Shown here: in pieces, positions 34,141-45,300 of the stretch
Numbering within the stretch: the first letter of the stretch is position 1
Layout: each line of letters opens with the position of its first letter
Origin: JBCCFC01 sp965213595
Lineage (GTDB): Bacteria > Chloroflexota > Anaerolineae > Caldilineales > Caldilineaceae
Assembly: GCA_965213595.1 (NCBI GenBank)
Contig: CBDBZO010000002.1
Location: forward strand, 1,054,001 to 1,118,000
Direction of reading: 5' to 3'
DNA: 64,000 nucleotides
Translations under genes and position numbers: made by a program
Notes under the pieces: generated by a model
Seen by the model: only the letters and a program-made list of their open reading frames with translations
Database searches by the model: none
Told to the model about the DNA's origin: nothing

Positions 34141-34392
34141 TTATCTTCGACTTCTATTGCCGTGATGGCGAATACGTGATTTGATGACAGTATAGATGAG
34201 AAGCACGCCATGATCAATCTCGCCGTAGGCAACTTTGATAACGTAAGCAAGTCCTTCTCGCACAGCAATTAGCTCTCCTTCATCACCCTCGAGCAGTTCA
34301 TCGGGCGCTTCTAGCGTCTCCTCAACCTGCTCGGCACTGACGCCGCGTTGAGCCATGCGCTGTTGAGCATGATGCGTATAGCGAATTTCCAT
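34141..34392 (-). CDS. DUF4258 family protein (putative toxin)
   Basis: An 83-residue protein with RYTHHAQQRMAQRGVSAEQVEETL, then YVIKVAYGEIDHGVLLIYTV: the HAxxRMxxRGIS pattern of DUF4258, which has a RelE/BrnT-like fold. The ATG at 34392 starts just before the signature. It forms a two-gene operon with DUF2283. Confidence 0.88.
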   Translation of the reverse strand: MEIRYTHHAQQRMAQRGVSAEQVEETLEAPDELLEGDEGELIAVREGLAYVIKVAYGEIDHGVLLIYTVIKSRIRHHGNRSRR

Positions 34393-34496
34393 GTGGCTCC
34401 AACCGAACAGTATAACCAAAGACGCGAGTGCTTCATGCACTCGCGTCTTTAGTTATCAGGGTTTGTCATAAAGGGTGATCAAAGCTCCCCTTCACC

Positions 34497-35732
34497 CTAC
34501 TTCTGCACCAGCGCCGCCGCCCCCAGCACCTCGCCAATCCGCCGATTGATATCGGCATCCATCGCGCTCGGATGCACCGCCGAAATCGGCCCCTCCGCCT
34601 TGCGCTCGCCCGCGATGACCGTGATTTGGTCCACCGGGAACAAGTCCATCGTGCTGGCAAACGAGCCGACGACTTCGCCAAACTTCTCGATCATGTAGGC
34701 CGTGACGCCCTGGTCGCCGCCCTGCTGCAAAATCTCAATCGTGCGCGCAAGCTGGTTGAGCTCGGCTTCGCCCTCGCTGCGAATCTGCGCCGCCTTGGCC
34801 CGCGCCTCTTCGACCATCTTCTGCTTCGTCGCCGCGGCCGGCACGGTGACGTTGGCCTGCATCTGCGCGCGCACCATCTCGATCATCTGCTTCTCCGCCT
34901 CGATCCGCGCTCGCACGCCCGCCACCTCGGATTCGGCGTTGCGCGTCGCCTCCTGCATCCCCACTGCGCCGCGCTGCCGCTCCTCGGCCAGCTGCACCTT
35001 GGTCTGCGCGTCGATGCGCTGGCGCTCGTTCTGGATTTCGCGGATGCGCACCTCGGCCCGCCGCGCCTCCTGCTCCTGCTTGGACGAAGCGCGCGCCTCG
35101 GCCTGCGCCTGCCGAGACTGCGCCGAGGCGTTGGCCGTCTGCACCCGCTTGAGCAGCGCAATGTACAAATCCGGCTCCTTGACGCCGTCCAGCCGGTGGT
35201 CATCCACATCGGCGATGTTCATGGTCGTGATTTCGAGGCCGATGCCCTCCAGGTCGCTCTTGCAGACGGAAATCATATTTTGGATCAGCCGCTCCTTGTG
35301 GCTCATCACCTCTTCTGGCGTCATCGCCGCAATCGAGTCGCGCAGGTGGCCTTCGATGATTGAAATGGCGATAAAACGCAGCTCCTGCCAATCTTTCGTC
35401 AGGTGCAGGATGCGCTTAACGGCGTTGATCATGCCGCGCTCGGATTTCGCCACGGCAAAGCTCACCGTCGCCTTGACGGTCAGCGGCACGATGCCCTTGG
35501 CAATCGCCGATTCGACGATCACCGTCGTCGTTTGCGGCGTCAGGTCCATCGTGTTGAAGCGATTGATCAGCGGCAGCACAAAGACGCGACCGCCGCGAAA
35601 GGTGGCAAAGCGCTTGCCCTTGCCGTGCACCACCGCCAGCTGGCTCGGCGGCACCAGCTTCATCTTCGAGATCAGCTGCACCACGAGGGTGAGCAGGATC
35701 AGGACGAAGAGCGTTATGAGAAATGTAATCAT
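34497..35732 (-). CDS. SPFH/flotillin-like membrane protein
   Basis: A 411-residue protein: one N-terminal membrane helix (FLITLFVLILLTLVVQLI), an SPFH/band-7 domain (about residues 30-190, LTVKATVSFAVAKSERGMINAVKRIL) and then a long coiled coil with Glu/Ala/Arg repeats (QAEARASSKQEQEARRAEVRIREIQNERQ). It ends in a flotillin-like tail. Flotillins scaffold membrane microdomains. It follows a second SPFH gene at 35826 after 93 bases on the same strand, and an NfeD-like gene lies upstream of that, so all three form one operon. Confidence 0.9.
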   Translation of the reverse strand: MITFLITLFVLILLTLVVQLISKMKLVPPSQLAVVHGKGKRFATFRGGRVFVLPLINRFNTMDLTPQTTTVIVESAIAKGIVPLTVKATVSFAVAKSERGMINAVKRILHLTKDWQELRFIAISIIEGHLRDSIAAMTPEEVMSHKERLIQNMISVCKSDLEGIGLEITTMNIADVDDHRLDGVKEPDLYIALLKRVQTANASAQSRQAQAEARASSKQEQEARRAEVRIREIQNERQRIDAQTKVQLAEERQRGAVGMQEATRNAESEVAGVRARIEAEKQMIEMVRAQMQANVTVPAAATKQKMVEEARAKAAQIRSEGEAELNQLARTIEILQQGGDQGVTAYMIEKFGEVVGSFASTMDLFPVDQITVIAGERKAEGPISAVHPSAMDADINRRIGEVLGAAALVQK

Positions 35733-35825
35733 GGTTGAAACCCCTTTGTGATAGAGAGGGGAGATAGAAATAGAGAGACTACGCTGTATAACGACGGCTC
35801 TCTATCTCAAATCTCTGTCTCTCGA

Positions 35826-37250
35826 CTATTTGGCCGATCCGTTGGTCGACCCATTCACCAAAATCGCCCGCTCGTTGGTTCGACTCTGGCTCATCAAATC
35901 ACGCACGCTGATGCCAAAGCCCTCCTCGATCTGGTGCAGGAAATCGACCAGGGCCGCGGGGCCACGATTGACAGCGGCGTTGAAGCCGTCCTCCTCGTTG
36001 AGCACCAGCAGGTTGTTGACCTTCTGGTACTTGGCGTGCTCGCTGTAGGACTCAAAGAGCGTCGGCAGCTGGTTCATAAAGAGGGCGATCTTACCGATGT
36101 CGCCCGCGCTCGTCAGCAGCTCGACCTTGCGCTGCAGCAGGTCGTTGCGCGCCTGCTGCACAATGTCGACCGTCTCGGCCTCGCCGCCCGCCAGAATCTC
36201 GGCGGATTCGCGGCTGGCTGCGGCCTGCAGCGTCACCTCGGACTGATTCTTCAGCTCCTGCAGGTCGACCTTCATGCGCTCGACCTGGCTCTGGCCCTCG
36301 CTCTCGGCCTCGGAAATTTGGCTGTCCGCCTCCAGCCGCGCCCGCGTCACCTCTGCCTCGCGCTCGCGGCGGAAGAGCTCCACATCCTGCTTGACTTCGA
36401 GAATGCGCTCGTCCGCGCCGCTTTCGGCCACCTGCATCGCACGCGCCGCGTCGGATTCGGAGCGCTCGGCCCGCGACTGCAGGCGCGCCTCCTCGATCTC
36501 GACCTCCTTGCGCTTGCGCGAAAGGGTCTTGTTCGCCAAATTGGCGATGTAGTTGCTCGTATCCCAAATGCGCTGCAAGGAAACGGAGACCACGTCGATG
36601 CCAAAAGTGCTCAGGTCCTCCTGGCAATCCTCCAGCAGCACGCGGCGGAAAATCGCGCGCTCGCCCGAAAGCGTGGCGACTTCTTCCATCTGTCGCTCGG
36701 TCAGCTCGCCCCCCTTAAAAGCCTCGTCCGCAATCGACACCAGCTCTACGTCATCAATATCATCTACGCTTTCAACCATGCCAATGGCCTGCAGCGGCGT
36801 CGTCTTGTTAAGCGCCGCGCGGAAGTTGCCGATCATCGTCTGCTGAATCTGCTCCTGAATCTGCGGTCGATCCTTACCCAGCAGCCGCTGCACGGCGCTG
36901 TAGAGCAGCGTCTCGTTGGTATCGTCGATGCAGACGCAGGCCGTTGCATCCGCGCCCACGTTGATGCCGTTGGCCGAGTTGACCCCCTCCACTCTCACGT
37001 TGATGGGGATGATCGTCAAATCCACCGCCTGCACGCTTTGAATAAAGGGAATCACAAAGGTCCAGCCGCCCTTTTGCAGGCGAAAGCCGTACTTGCGCCC
37101 GTCCACCACCGTCTCCGTGCCGCCCGTCACCACCAAAATTTTGTTGGAGGGGCAGACGCGAATCGTCAGCCGCAAAATGGCGATAATCGCGAGAAAGAGG
37201 ATGATCGCGAGAACGCCCCCCGCCACGCCGCCAATTAGTCCAAAGTCCAT
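35826..37250 (-). CDS. Flotillin-like SPFH protein
   Basis: A 474-residue protein with an N-terminal Gly-rich membrane segment (GGVAGGVLAIILFLAIIAIL) and an SPFH domain beginning RVCPSNKILVVTGG. AALNKTTPLQAIG and SGERAIFRRVLLEDCQEDLSTFGIDVVSVSLQRI belong to the flotillin core. An EA-rich coiled coil follows. It ends in a disordered Gly/Asn/Ser tail. It is probably a hetero-oligomeric partner of the 34497 product at the cytoplasmic membrane. The NfeD-like gene upstream (37374) is the usual companion. Confidence 0.92.
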   Translation of the reverse strand: MDFGLIGGVAGGVLAIILFLAIIAILRLTIRVCPSNKILVVTGGTETVVDGRKYGFRLQKGGWTFVIPFIQSVQAVDLTIIPINVRVEGVNSANGINVGADATACVCIDDTNETLLYSAVQRLLGKDRPQIQEQIQQTMIGNFRAALNKTTPLQAIGMVESVDDIDDVELVSIADEAFKGGELTERQMEEVATLSGERAIFRRVLLEDCQEDLSTFGIDVVSVSLQRIWDTSNYIANLANKTLSRKRKEVEIEEARLQSRAERSESDAARAMQVAESGADERILEVKQDVELFRREREAEVTRARLEADSQISEAESEGQSQVERMKVDLQELKNQSEVTLQAAASRESAEILAGGEAETVDIVQQARNDLLQRKVELLTSAGDIGKIALFMNQLPTLFESYSEHAKYQKVNNLLVLNEEDGFNAAVNRGPAALVDFLHQIEEGFGISVRDLMSQSRTNERAILVNGSTNGSAK

Positions 37251-37373
37251 AGGTTTGCTCCTTTTGAGTATTGCTTGCTGCTTATTGCTTATTGCTTAAA
37301 CCGTCGGTGATGTTGGTCACAGCGAATTAACATGGCTTGCCCAACCAACCAATAAGCAATAAGCACTACTTCC

Positions 37374-38189
37374 TCACGCCACATACACCGCCTCATCCGT
37401 CACCCGCACCACCCGCACTTCATCGCCCTTGCGAAAATCGCCGTCCTCGTGCTCCGCCAACGCGTACTGCTCCGTCACGTTCATACCGGCATCGACGCGC
37501 ACGCGGCCCATGGTGGTGTGCGTCAGCGGGATGGTGACGACGGCGGGGGCCTGAATCATGTCGATGGCGCGCAGGGACGAATCCGTGTTGCTGCGCTGGA
37601 AGCGGAAGAACCACTGCGCCAGCAGCAGCGACGCCACGCCCACCGGCATCGCCGTCAGCAGCGCGACCAAAGCCGAGCTGCCGCCCACGACCGAGGCCAA
37701 GCCCGTTGGCCCAAAGCCCAAGCAGAAGTAGACGCCCATCCGCAGCCACAGCAGCATCGAGAGCACCATCGTCCCGCCGTCGCGCGCGGTGAGCGGCCCG
37801 GCCCGGTCCGCATCGGTGTCGAAGATGTCGACGCCGCCTCGGCTATCCGTCGTGCCGTCGACCGTGTCAATCTCGAAGCTATCCGCGTCGCCAAGATCGC
37901 CATCACCGCCATCGCCAAAATCGCCGTCGCCAATCGCGTCAAAATCCGCGCCCTCGATGCTGTCGAAGCCATCACCGCTGTCAAAGTCCAGCCCGTCGAC
38001 GTCGCCGCTGTCGTCGCCGCCCAGAATGCCCAGGAAGTCGAGCGAGACGACGCCCAGCGAGAAGATGGTCGTCGCTAGGAAAACGGGGATTAGAGCCGAT
38101 GCCACAATTAATTGCAGCGCCGCCGAAATCGAAACGATGCCGAGGACGACGGCCAGGACAATGAAGAAGGTAAAACGAGCGCGGTTCAT
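37374..38189 (-). CDS. NfeD-like membrane protein with acidic loop
   Basis: A protein of about 271 residues starting at ATG 38189. A membrane segment pair (FTFFIVLAVVLGIVSISAALQLI, ALIPVFLATTIFSLGVV) is followed by a long Asp/Gly-rich loop (DGLDFDSGDGFDSIEG, GDGDFGDGGDGDLGDAD), two more membrane helices, and a C-terminal NfeD-type OB-fold (APAVVTIPLTHTTMGRVRV, KGDEVRVVRVTDEAVYV). NfeD-type proteins (YuaF/YqiK operon type) accompany flotillins and support microdomain integrity. The acidic loop is unusually long. It is the first gene of the operon. Confidence 0.85.
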   Translation of the reverse strand: MNRARFTFFIVLAVVLGIVSISAALQLIVASALIPVFLATTIFSLGVVSLDFLGILGGDDSGDVDGLDFDSGDGFDSIEGADFDAIGDGDFGDGGDGDLGDADSFEIDTVDGTTDSRGGVDIFDTDADRAGPLTARDGGTMVLSMLLWLRMGVYFCLGFGPTGLASVVGGSSALVALLTAMPVGVASLLLAQWFFRFQRSNTDSSLRAIDMIQAPAVVTIPLTHTTMGRVRVDAGMNVTEQYALAEHEDGDFRKGDEVRVVRVTDEAVYVA

Positions 38190-38300
38190 GGCATTTTGAA
38201 AAGGTGGAACGATTGGTACCAATATCACTATTATACCACAGCTCTAAACGACCCCCTCCGACAACTTCACGACAGCAGGCTGACATTTTTCGTCAGAAAT

Positions 38301-38333
38301 AAAAAGCCCGGCGAGTACAGGCTCACCGGACTT
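38301..38333 (-). terminator. Intrinsic terminator
   Basis: On the minus strand a stem GTCCGGTGAG/CTCGCCGGGC (one pairing per base, two G-T wobbles) is followed by TTTTTATTT. It stands about 280 bases downstream of the acetyltransferase gene and would end its transcript. The rest of 38190-38612 holds palindromic repeats but no gene. Confidence 0.75.
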
Positions 38334-38403
38334 AGACAGCATAAGTTTGTTCACCAGGAAAAGTTGAATCGAACATGGCGCTTGATCACCGACGAAGCAA
38401 GAC

Positions 38404-38575
38404 GGCCGAGTGCATTGCACGGCGCAGCATCAGATTGCCTACAAATCATCGTGCGCGCCGTGCGCTGCACTCATGGTCCAACCAACAAGTCTTGGTCGGA
38501 TCGCAAGTGCAATGCACGGCGGGGGCGACGGCTCGTCTGCTTGCCTGGCGGACGCCGTGCAGCGCACTCGCCCCC
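38404..38575. repeat. Palindromic repeat cluster, GAGTGCA/GCACGGCG family
   Basis: Two consecutive units have arms of the form GAGTGCATTGCACGGCG and CGCCGTGCGCTGCACTC. The first unit is followed by ATGGTCCAACC. They are close relatives of the repeats at 9423-9572. Confidence 0.7.
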
Positions 38576-38612
38576 GCCTTCGTCTGCCTTCGCGCCCTTT
38601 GTTGATCACCTT

Positions 38613-39293
38613 CTACAACTCCAGCCGCATCTCCGTCTCCGCGCTGCGCGTGCGGGACTGCGTCTCCAAATCCAGCCGCCGAAAGAGCTTGATCACCGGC
38701 GTGTTGTCCGCATCCATCGTCGCCACGAGCGTCTCGATTTCCATGCGCCGCGCCAAGCGCACCAGCCGCCGCATCAGCGCGCTGCCCACGCCCCGCCCCT
38801 GGAAATCATCCCGCACCACCACGGCGACTTCCGCCTCGTCGCTCGTCGGCTCGCCTTCGGGCCGGGCTACTCTCGCCACGCCGACAATGTGCTCGCCGTG
38901 CAGCGCAATGATCGCGCCACCCTCCGTTTGATTGTCCACGCTCGACAGCTCGCGCGCCATCTGCCAGACGCGCCCCTCGCTCAGGTGCTCAACGTTGGTG
39001 TGGAAGCGCCGCCGCCGGGCCTCCGGCGAGAGCGCCCGGTAAAACTCGACGAGCTGCGGCGTGTCGTCGATGCGGATGGGGCGGGCGTAGAGCCAGACGC
39101 CGTCCCGCGTGCGGAACTGCGGCGGCAGCCTGTCGAGCTGATCGCGCAGGCGATGGACCCAGCGCAGCTGCGGGCGGGGAATGTTTGGTGCATGTTCCTG
39201 CCACTGGCGCAGCGGAAAGCGCACGGCCTGCGTCGCCGCCTGGCTCACGTTGGCCTTGGCGACTTCGCGGATGGTGGGTTCTTGTTCAATCAT
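38613..39293 (-). CDS. GNAT-family N-acetyltransferase
   Basis: A 226-residue protein whose C-terminal half is a GNAT domain: VWLYARPIRIDDTPQLVEFYRALSPEARRRRF, then GVARVARPE and VAVVVRDDFQGRGVGSALMRRLVRLAR with the acetyl-CoA-binding Q/RxxGxG/A motif. The first about 60 residues are a helical extension. It transfers an acetyl group from acetyl-CoA to an unknown amine in the cytosol. The similarity to the acetyltransferase domain of AcsA-type/Pat lysine acetyltransferases is general. Confidence 0.88.
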   Translation of the reverse strand: MIEQEPTIREVAKANVSQAATQAVRFPLRQWQEHAPNIPRPQLRWVHRLRDQLDRLPPQFRTRDGVWLYARPIRIDDTPQLVEFYRALSPEARRRRFHTNVEHLSEGRVWQMARELSSVDNQTEGGAIIALHGEHIVGVARVARPEGEPTSDEAEVAVVVRDDFQGRGVGSALMRRLVRLARRMEIETLVATMDADNTPVIKLFRRLDLETQSRTRSAETEMRLEL

Positions 39294-39363
39294 GCCGCTA
39301 GTTTATCACGTGTCGGTTGCGCTTGAGTAACGGGGGCGCTTTCTCTGCTTTTGACTTCGCGGC

Positions 39364-39391
39364 GTAGGGGCACGCCATGGCGTGCCCCTAC
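39364..39391. repeat. Perfect 28-bp palindrome (same core as 11563)
   Basis: Self-complementary, with the same centre as the 44-bp palindrome at 11563 (GGGCACGCCATGGCGTGCCC). It overlaps the stop codon region of the giant subtilase gene. Confidence 0.8.
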
Positions 39392-42300
39392 CGCCCCACC
39401 ACCGGCAAATAAATCTCCACCGGCGCGGGCGGCGCGTGCACCGTGCTCATCCACGTCAAATCGGCGATGGCGAGCCGCAGCGCCATCTCGATGGTTTCGC
39501 CGCGGTTGCCGTCCGTCATCACCACGAGGCCGTCAAAGGATTGGCCCAGCGGCGCATCGTCCGGAACGCGCACGCGGAAGCGCACGGGCACGGTCTCGCG
39601 CGCCATCACCAGCCCCGCCCAGGTGATTTCGTTCCCTGCCAGCGCACAGGCGCCCGTACCGCAGACGAGCGATCCGTCCACAAAGAGCAGGCCGTCCGGC
39701 AGCGCCGCGCGCACGCTCGTCTCGCTGGCGACGGCCCCCGTGTTGCGCACTGTGATCTCCACCGTCGCCTCCATGCCCGGCTCGACAAAGCGCGGCTGCA
39801 TCACCGCGCTGGACTGCGTCAAATCCGAGCTGCGCGCGACAAATGAGGTCGTCATCGTCACGGCATTGCCGTAGCCGTCGCCCAGCGTGGCCGTGCCGGT
39901 GACCGGCGTGCGGTCCGGCAGCATCGCCGTGAGATCGGCGCTGAAGCTGAGCGTGACGGGCTCGCCGGCGGCGATGGGGCCCGCCCAGGTGAGCGTGTCG
40001 CCGTCCAGCGCACAAGTGCCGCGGCTGCACGCCACGCTGTCGGCAGCGCCCGAAAGCGCGTTGCCCAGCGACGCGGTGAGCGTGGCGGCGGTGGCGGTGT
40101 AGAGGCCCGTGTTTTGCAGCACAAAGCGGTAGCCCTGCGCCTCCCCAATGTTGACCTGCGCCCGCGCGACCGACGCCGTCGACTCGCTGAGATCAAGCGG
40201 GTTGAGCAGCACCTCGGTCGTGCGGGTAAAGGTTTGGCCCGCACCCTGCACCGTCACCGTGCTGGTGACGGGAGTGTTGGGCGGCACGTCCGCGGCCACC
40301 TGCGCCTCGAAGGCGACGACGGCCTCCGCCGTATCCGTGCCGCGGCCCGGCGGCAGAAAGAGCACGGCCCGCTCGCCCGCCAGCGCGTCGGGCTCGCGGC
40401 AGGTGTAGGTCAGGCTCTGCTCGGCCGTGGGGCCCAGCAGGCCGACCGTTGCCATTTCGCTCGCCGTTGCGTCGAGCGCCTGGTACTGCATCTTGATTAT
40501 GCCGGACTCGTACAAAATCAGCTCAAAGTGCATGGGCTGGCCCGTGCCAAAGCCGCCGTAGAAGCGCACGCCCGCCCACTGCACCACCAGCCGGCGACCG
40601 CCCGCGTCGTCGAGCGTCTGGAAGTAGACGCCGTCGCTCACCACCAAATCGCTCCACAGAGGGGCGATCAGGCGGCTGGCCGAGGCGGTCGCCAGCGGGC
40701 AGGCGGGGGTGTAGCCAACGTCGCCCGCAGCAAAATCGAGCGTGCCGTTGGTGGAGACGCAGAACGCCTCGTAGAGCTCGCCGTAGAATTCAAAGGGGAA
40801 GCCCAGGGGCAGGCCACAGCGGCTCACGTCGTCGCCCGCCACGGCGAGCGTGCCCGTCTCGCGGATGTCGATCCACTCGTAGGCGGCATCTACGTTGGCG
40901 GCTTCCACCAGCGCTTCTTCCCCTGGCGTTTCAGAGAGCACGCGCTCACCCGCGACGGCGATGGGGCTGCTGTCGCCGCTCGAATCGCGCCAGCTGTAGC
41001 GCAGCGCCTCGTTGAAATCGAGGTCGGGATCAAGCCGGGTGTCGCCCGTCCAGCTGAGCGTGCGCGTGTCGGCGTCGAAATCGCTGCTTTGCGTGCCAGG
41101 CGGCAGGGCGAGGCTGCCGGGGACAAAATCCAGCTGGGGCGGCAGCTGGCTGCGCAGCGAGGCGCGCCCGCCCGCAATCGTCGCGCTGCGCACCTGCACA
41201 TCGTAGCGCAGCACGTCGCCGCTGATGGCGGCCCCAACGCGATTCCCCCCGATGCTGGCGTCGAGCGCGCTGTTGCGAAAATCGGGCAGGAAGACGCGTG
41301 CGCGCGCCGTGCGCTCAAAGGCCAGCGTGCCGCCACCGGGCCGCGTCGCCTCGAAGCGCACCGGGGCCTCGACGCGCTGGCCGTCGACCGCCGCGTCGTC
41401 CGTCAGCGCCACGGCGTAGCTAAATTGACGTGCGTTGCCGCTTTCCGATGCGTCGCCCGCCGCGGGCAGCGCGCCCGACCAGGCAACGGTGCGCGTCTCG
41501 GCGTCGTAGACGGCGCCGATGTTGTTTTCGCCAAAGCCAACAAAGTCCACCGCCTCCGGCAGCAGCGCGGAGACGCGCACCGCCTCGAGCGGCTGGCGGT
41601 CCGGGGCCAGCGACACCGTGTACGAGAAGGTCGCGCCGGGCTGGAGGCCGGGCACGTTCAGGGTCACGTCGGAGTGGCAGAAAGAGGTGCCCAGCCGCAG
41701 CGCTTCGGCAGCGCTGGGCAGTTCACCGCCCGCCACGGTCAGCTGCCCGGCGACAAAGGCCGCGCCGCCAAAGTAATCATCCTGCAGCGGCGATGAAATC
41801 TCCACCCACGCCCCAGCCCCCGCCTTCGCCCCCGCCGCGTAACGCTCGACCACGTCCGTGCCGTACCAGCTTGCGCCGCCGCCCACGAGGTAGAGCGCGT
41901 TGTCCGGCCCCGCTACCAGCCCCGCGGAGTGGCGGCCCTCTTTGACGTCGGGGCCCGTGCGCCAGCTGTTGCTCGCCGGATCGTAGATTTCCACCGTGCG
42001 CAAAGCCGGCCAGCCGCCGACCACGTAGAGCTCGCCGTCGAGCGCGGCGGCGGCGGCCAGCGTGCGCGGCCCGCCGGGCAGATCGGGCAGTTCGCGCCAG
42101 GCGTCCGCCGCCGGATCATATTCGTAGAGCGTTGCCACCTCGCGGGCCGCGCCGTCCGTGCCGCCCGCGAGGTAGAGCTTGTCGCCCAGCGCGGTCAGCG
42201 TTGGGCTGACGAGGGGCTGGGGCAGCGGGCTGGCCTCGCGCCAGGCGCTGTCGGGGTTTGCGGCGGGGTCGTAGACAAAGAGGGTGTTTTGCGCGGGCAG

Positions 42301-45300
42301 CCCTTCATCCACAAAGCCAAGCCCCGCGAGGCCACCGGCCACGTAGAATTTGCCGCCCAGCGCCGCCGCCGCCCCGTAGGCGCGCGGCTGCGGCAGCGGG
42401 GCGACGGGGCTCCAGCTGCGGGCGCAAGCGTCGAAGCGCTGGACGGTGTCGGTGGCGCTGTCGCCGTAGAACGAGGCGCTAAAGCCGCCAAAGGTGTAGA
42501 GGCTGGCGGCGCCGGGCAGCGCGGCGGTGGCGTGGCGTGAAACGGCGCTCGGCATGGCGGGCTGGGCCATCCACCGGGCAAAGGCGCGCGTGCGCAACGT
42601 CAGGCGGTCGGCTTCGCCGCCGACGGGCGCAGCCGTCACGGCTAGCGCATCCTCGGCGTTGTTGGCGAGAGGCAGCGGCACGTCGACCACCGCCGTCAAC
42701 ACCTGGGCTTCACAGGGGGCCAGCGCCACGGAGCCGGTCAGCGGCAGCGGGTCGCCCGTGCGATCGCCCGTGTCGGTTTCGTCGACGAAGAGCTGCGCCG
42801 TCCACTCGCTGCTCAGCGCGAGATCAACCGTCGTGGGCTGGCTGCCGCGGTTGGTGAGGCGCAGCGTGTAGCGGGCCCGCTCGCCCGGCGCGGCAACCTG
42901 CTCGCGCTCCGGGCTGCTGAGGGAGATCGCCACCTCCGGCTTGCCCTCCAGCATCCACTCGATGCTGCGCCCCAGCACGGCGCTGTACTGCGGATTCTCG
43001 CGCTCGGCGCGCGGGCCCACGGCTTCAAAGCCCATGCCGAGATAGACGGCGCGGTGGGGCGCGTCGCAGGGCTGGATGGCCAGCGCCGCCGCGCCCGCGC
43101 CGTTGGCGTAGCTCAGGATGGGGAAGGCGACGCCGTTGTCGTTGCCCGCATCGTCGGCGAACGCGTTATCGTTGGTGAGCGAATCACCGTCGTCACCGGC
43201 GTTCTCTTCGTCAGCCAAATTATCGGGATCGGCGTCCACGGCGACGGCGTCCGGCGTGAAGTAGAGCGTGCCGTTGCTGTAGCCAAAGAGCGCGGCGTTG
43301 GTCAGCGGCAGCTCCAGCTCATCCAGAAAGCCCTGGCCGAGCAGGGTGTCGCCCTCGTTCGCCGCGGCCTCGCGCACGCCGTCCAGCCGCAGGTAGCGGT
43401 CAAAGAGCACGGAGGCTTCGTCGTCCCACCCCGCGATATTCTGGCCGGAGAGCAGCAGCCGACCGCCGCCGTCGAGGTAGCCCACCAGCGCCGCTTCCGC
43501 CCCGATCGAGGCGGGCGAGCCGCCGCGGAAGCAGTAGATGCCGCCGCAGCCGCTGTGCGCCCAGACGACGACATCGTACGTCGCAAGCGTGGCGGTGGAG
43601 GGGATGCCGTGGCCGGTGGAGCCGTCGACCAGTTCGCGGGTGTCCTCGAAATCGAGGTGCTCGATGCGCCAGGTGTCAACGGCGTAGTTCTGTTCGCCCA
43701 GTGCGCGCTCGAAGATTGGCTGCACGCTCCAGCCGCCAAACCAGCCGCCGTGGGCGTCGGCGTCCACGAGCAGCACGGCGGGGGCGGCGTCCAGCGCCAC
43801 CGCCTCAATCGCTGCTGGCGGCGACGGCGCTTCGTCAAAGGCGAGGACGCGCGTCGCGGGGCGGTAGCCGCTCGCTTCGTAGACAACTTCGTGGCGACCC
43901 AGCGGTAAGGTGAGCGTATAGCCGCCGTCCGGCCCGGTTATCGCTTCAACGGCGTTTTGGAGCTGACCATTCTCGGTTGACGTGCGAACGTAGATGCGTG
44001 CGCCAGCAATGGCATCGCCGGTTGCCGCGCTGCGATTGGCGAGCGCGGGGGGCACGTCGCCCACCCGCACCGTGCCCTCCACGGCAAAACGGGGCTGCGG
44101 CACAAGCGCAAAATCCGCTGTCGAAAGCGAATCGGCAAAGACCGTCTGCCCCGCGAAATTGGCTGGCTCGTAGCCCCAGGCGTCGATGCGCACGGTGTAG
44201 CGCCCGGCGGGCACGGTAATGGCGTAGCGACCGTCGGCGTCCGTCCTGGCCGCAAAGCGCTGCGCGCCGCTGATGCCGGTCACGCTCACGTTGGGCAGCG
44301 GCTCGCCCGTTTCGGCATCGCGCACCGTGCCGCGCAGGTCGCCCGCCGAAAGCGTCCAGTTCACCGCGGCCAAGGCGTCGATGCGGCCCCAGCCGAAGCG
44401 CTCGTCCGGGCCGGGCGGGCCCAGGTCGACGGCGGTGCGCGTCATGGCCCGCTCCAGGTCGTCGACGTCAAAGTCGCGAACACCGTCCCGCAGGTCGACG
44501 GCAACGAGCAGGGCGATCAGGCCGGCCACGTGCGGCGCGGCCATCGAGGTGCCGGAGTAGCTGCCGTAGCCCCCCGCGCCAACCGTCGAGACAACTTCCG
44601 CGCCGGGGGCGCTCAGTTCGGGCTTCTGCTCGCCGGGGTAGAACGAAGGGCCCCGTGCGCTAAAGTCGGTGAGGCGGTCGTTGCGGTCGGTGGCGCTGAC
44701 GGTGATGGCTTCGGGCGCGCTGCCGGGCGAGCCGATGGAGCCTTCGTCGGCGTAGGGGTTGCCCGCGGCGAAGACCGTGGCAATGCCCGCCGCGCGCAGC
44801 GCCTGGATCGCCGGGCGAAAGACGTCGCTGACGGGGTTGGCCGAGCCCCAGGAGTTGTTGACGACGGCGGGCGCGCGCGAACAGTCCGCCGTGCTCAGGT
44901 CGCCGCTGAGATCGGTGGGGCAGAGCAGCCACTGAAAGGCCTTGAGGCCGCCGATATCGTCGACGAGGCCGGTGCCGGGCATGGTTGTGCCGCAGATGCC
45001 GGGCACGGCGATCCACTGCGCGCCCGGCGCCATGCCCACCGCCGTGGCCGGATTGTCCACCCCCCCGGCACCGCGGATGGGCTCACCAACCATCGTGCCC
45101 ATGGTGTGCGTGCCGTGGCTGAGGAAGTCGCAGTCACGCGGGGCGCTGCTGACGCTTTCGCCGAGGTTACCATCGGGGTCAAGCGTGCCGTCCGGCTCGA
45201 ACCAGTTATAATCGTGGTCGGCGTTGCCCGTGCCCCGGTAGCCGCGGTAGCGCTCGGCCAGCCCCGGATGCGTCGCATCGACGCCGGTGTCAAAGCCCGC

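Noticed and set aside
40114..41796. 560-codon + strand ORF opposite the subtilase
   Set aside because: Lies wholly within the giant subtilase gene, whose domains are recognisable on the minus strand.
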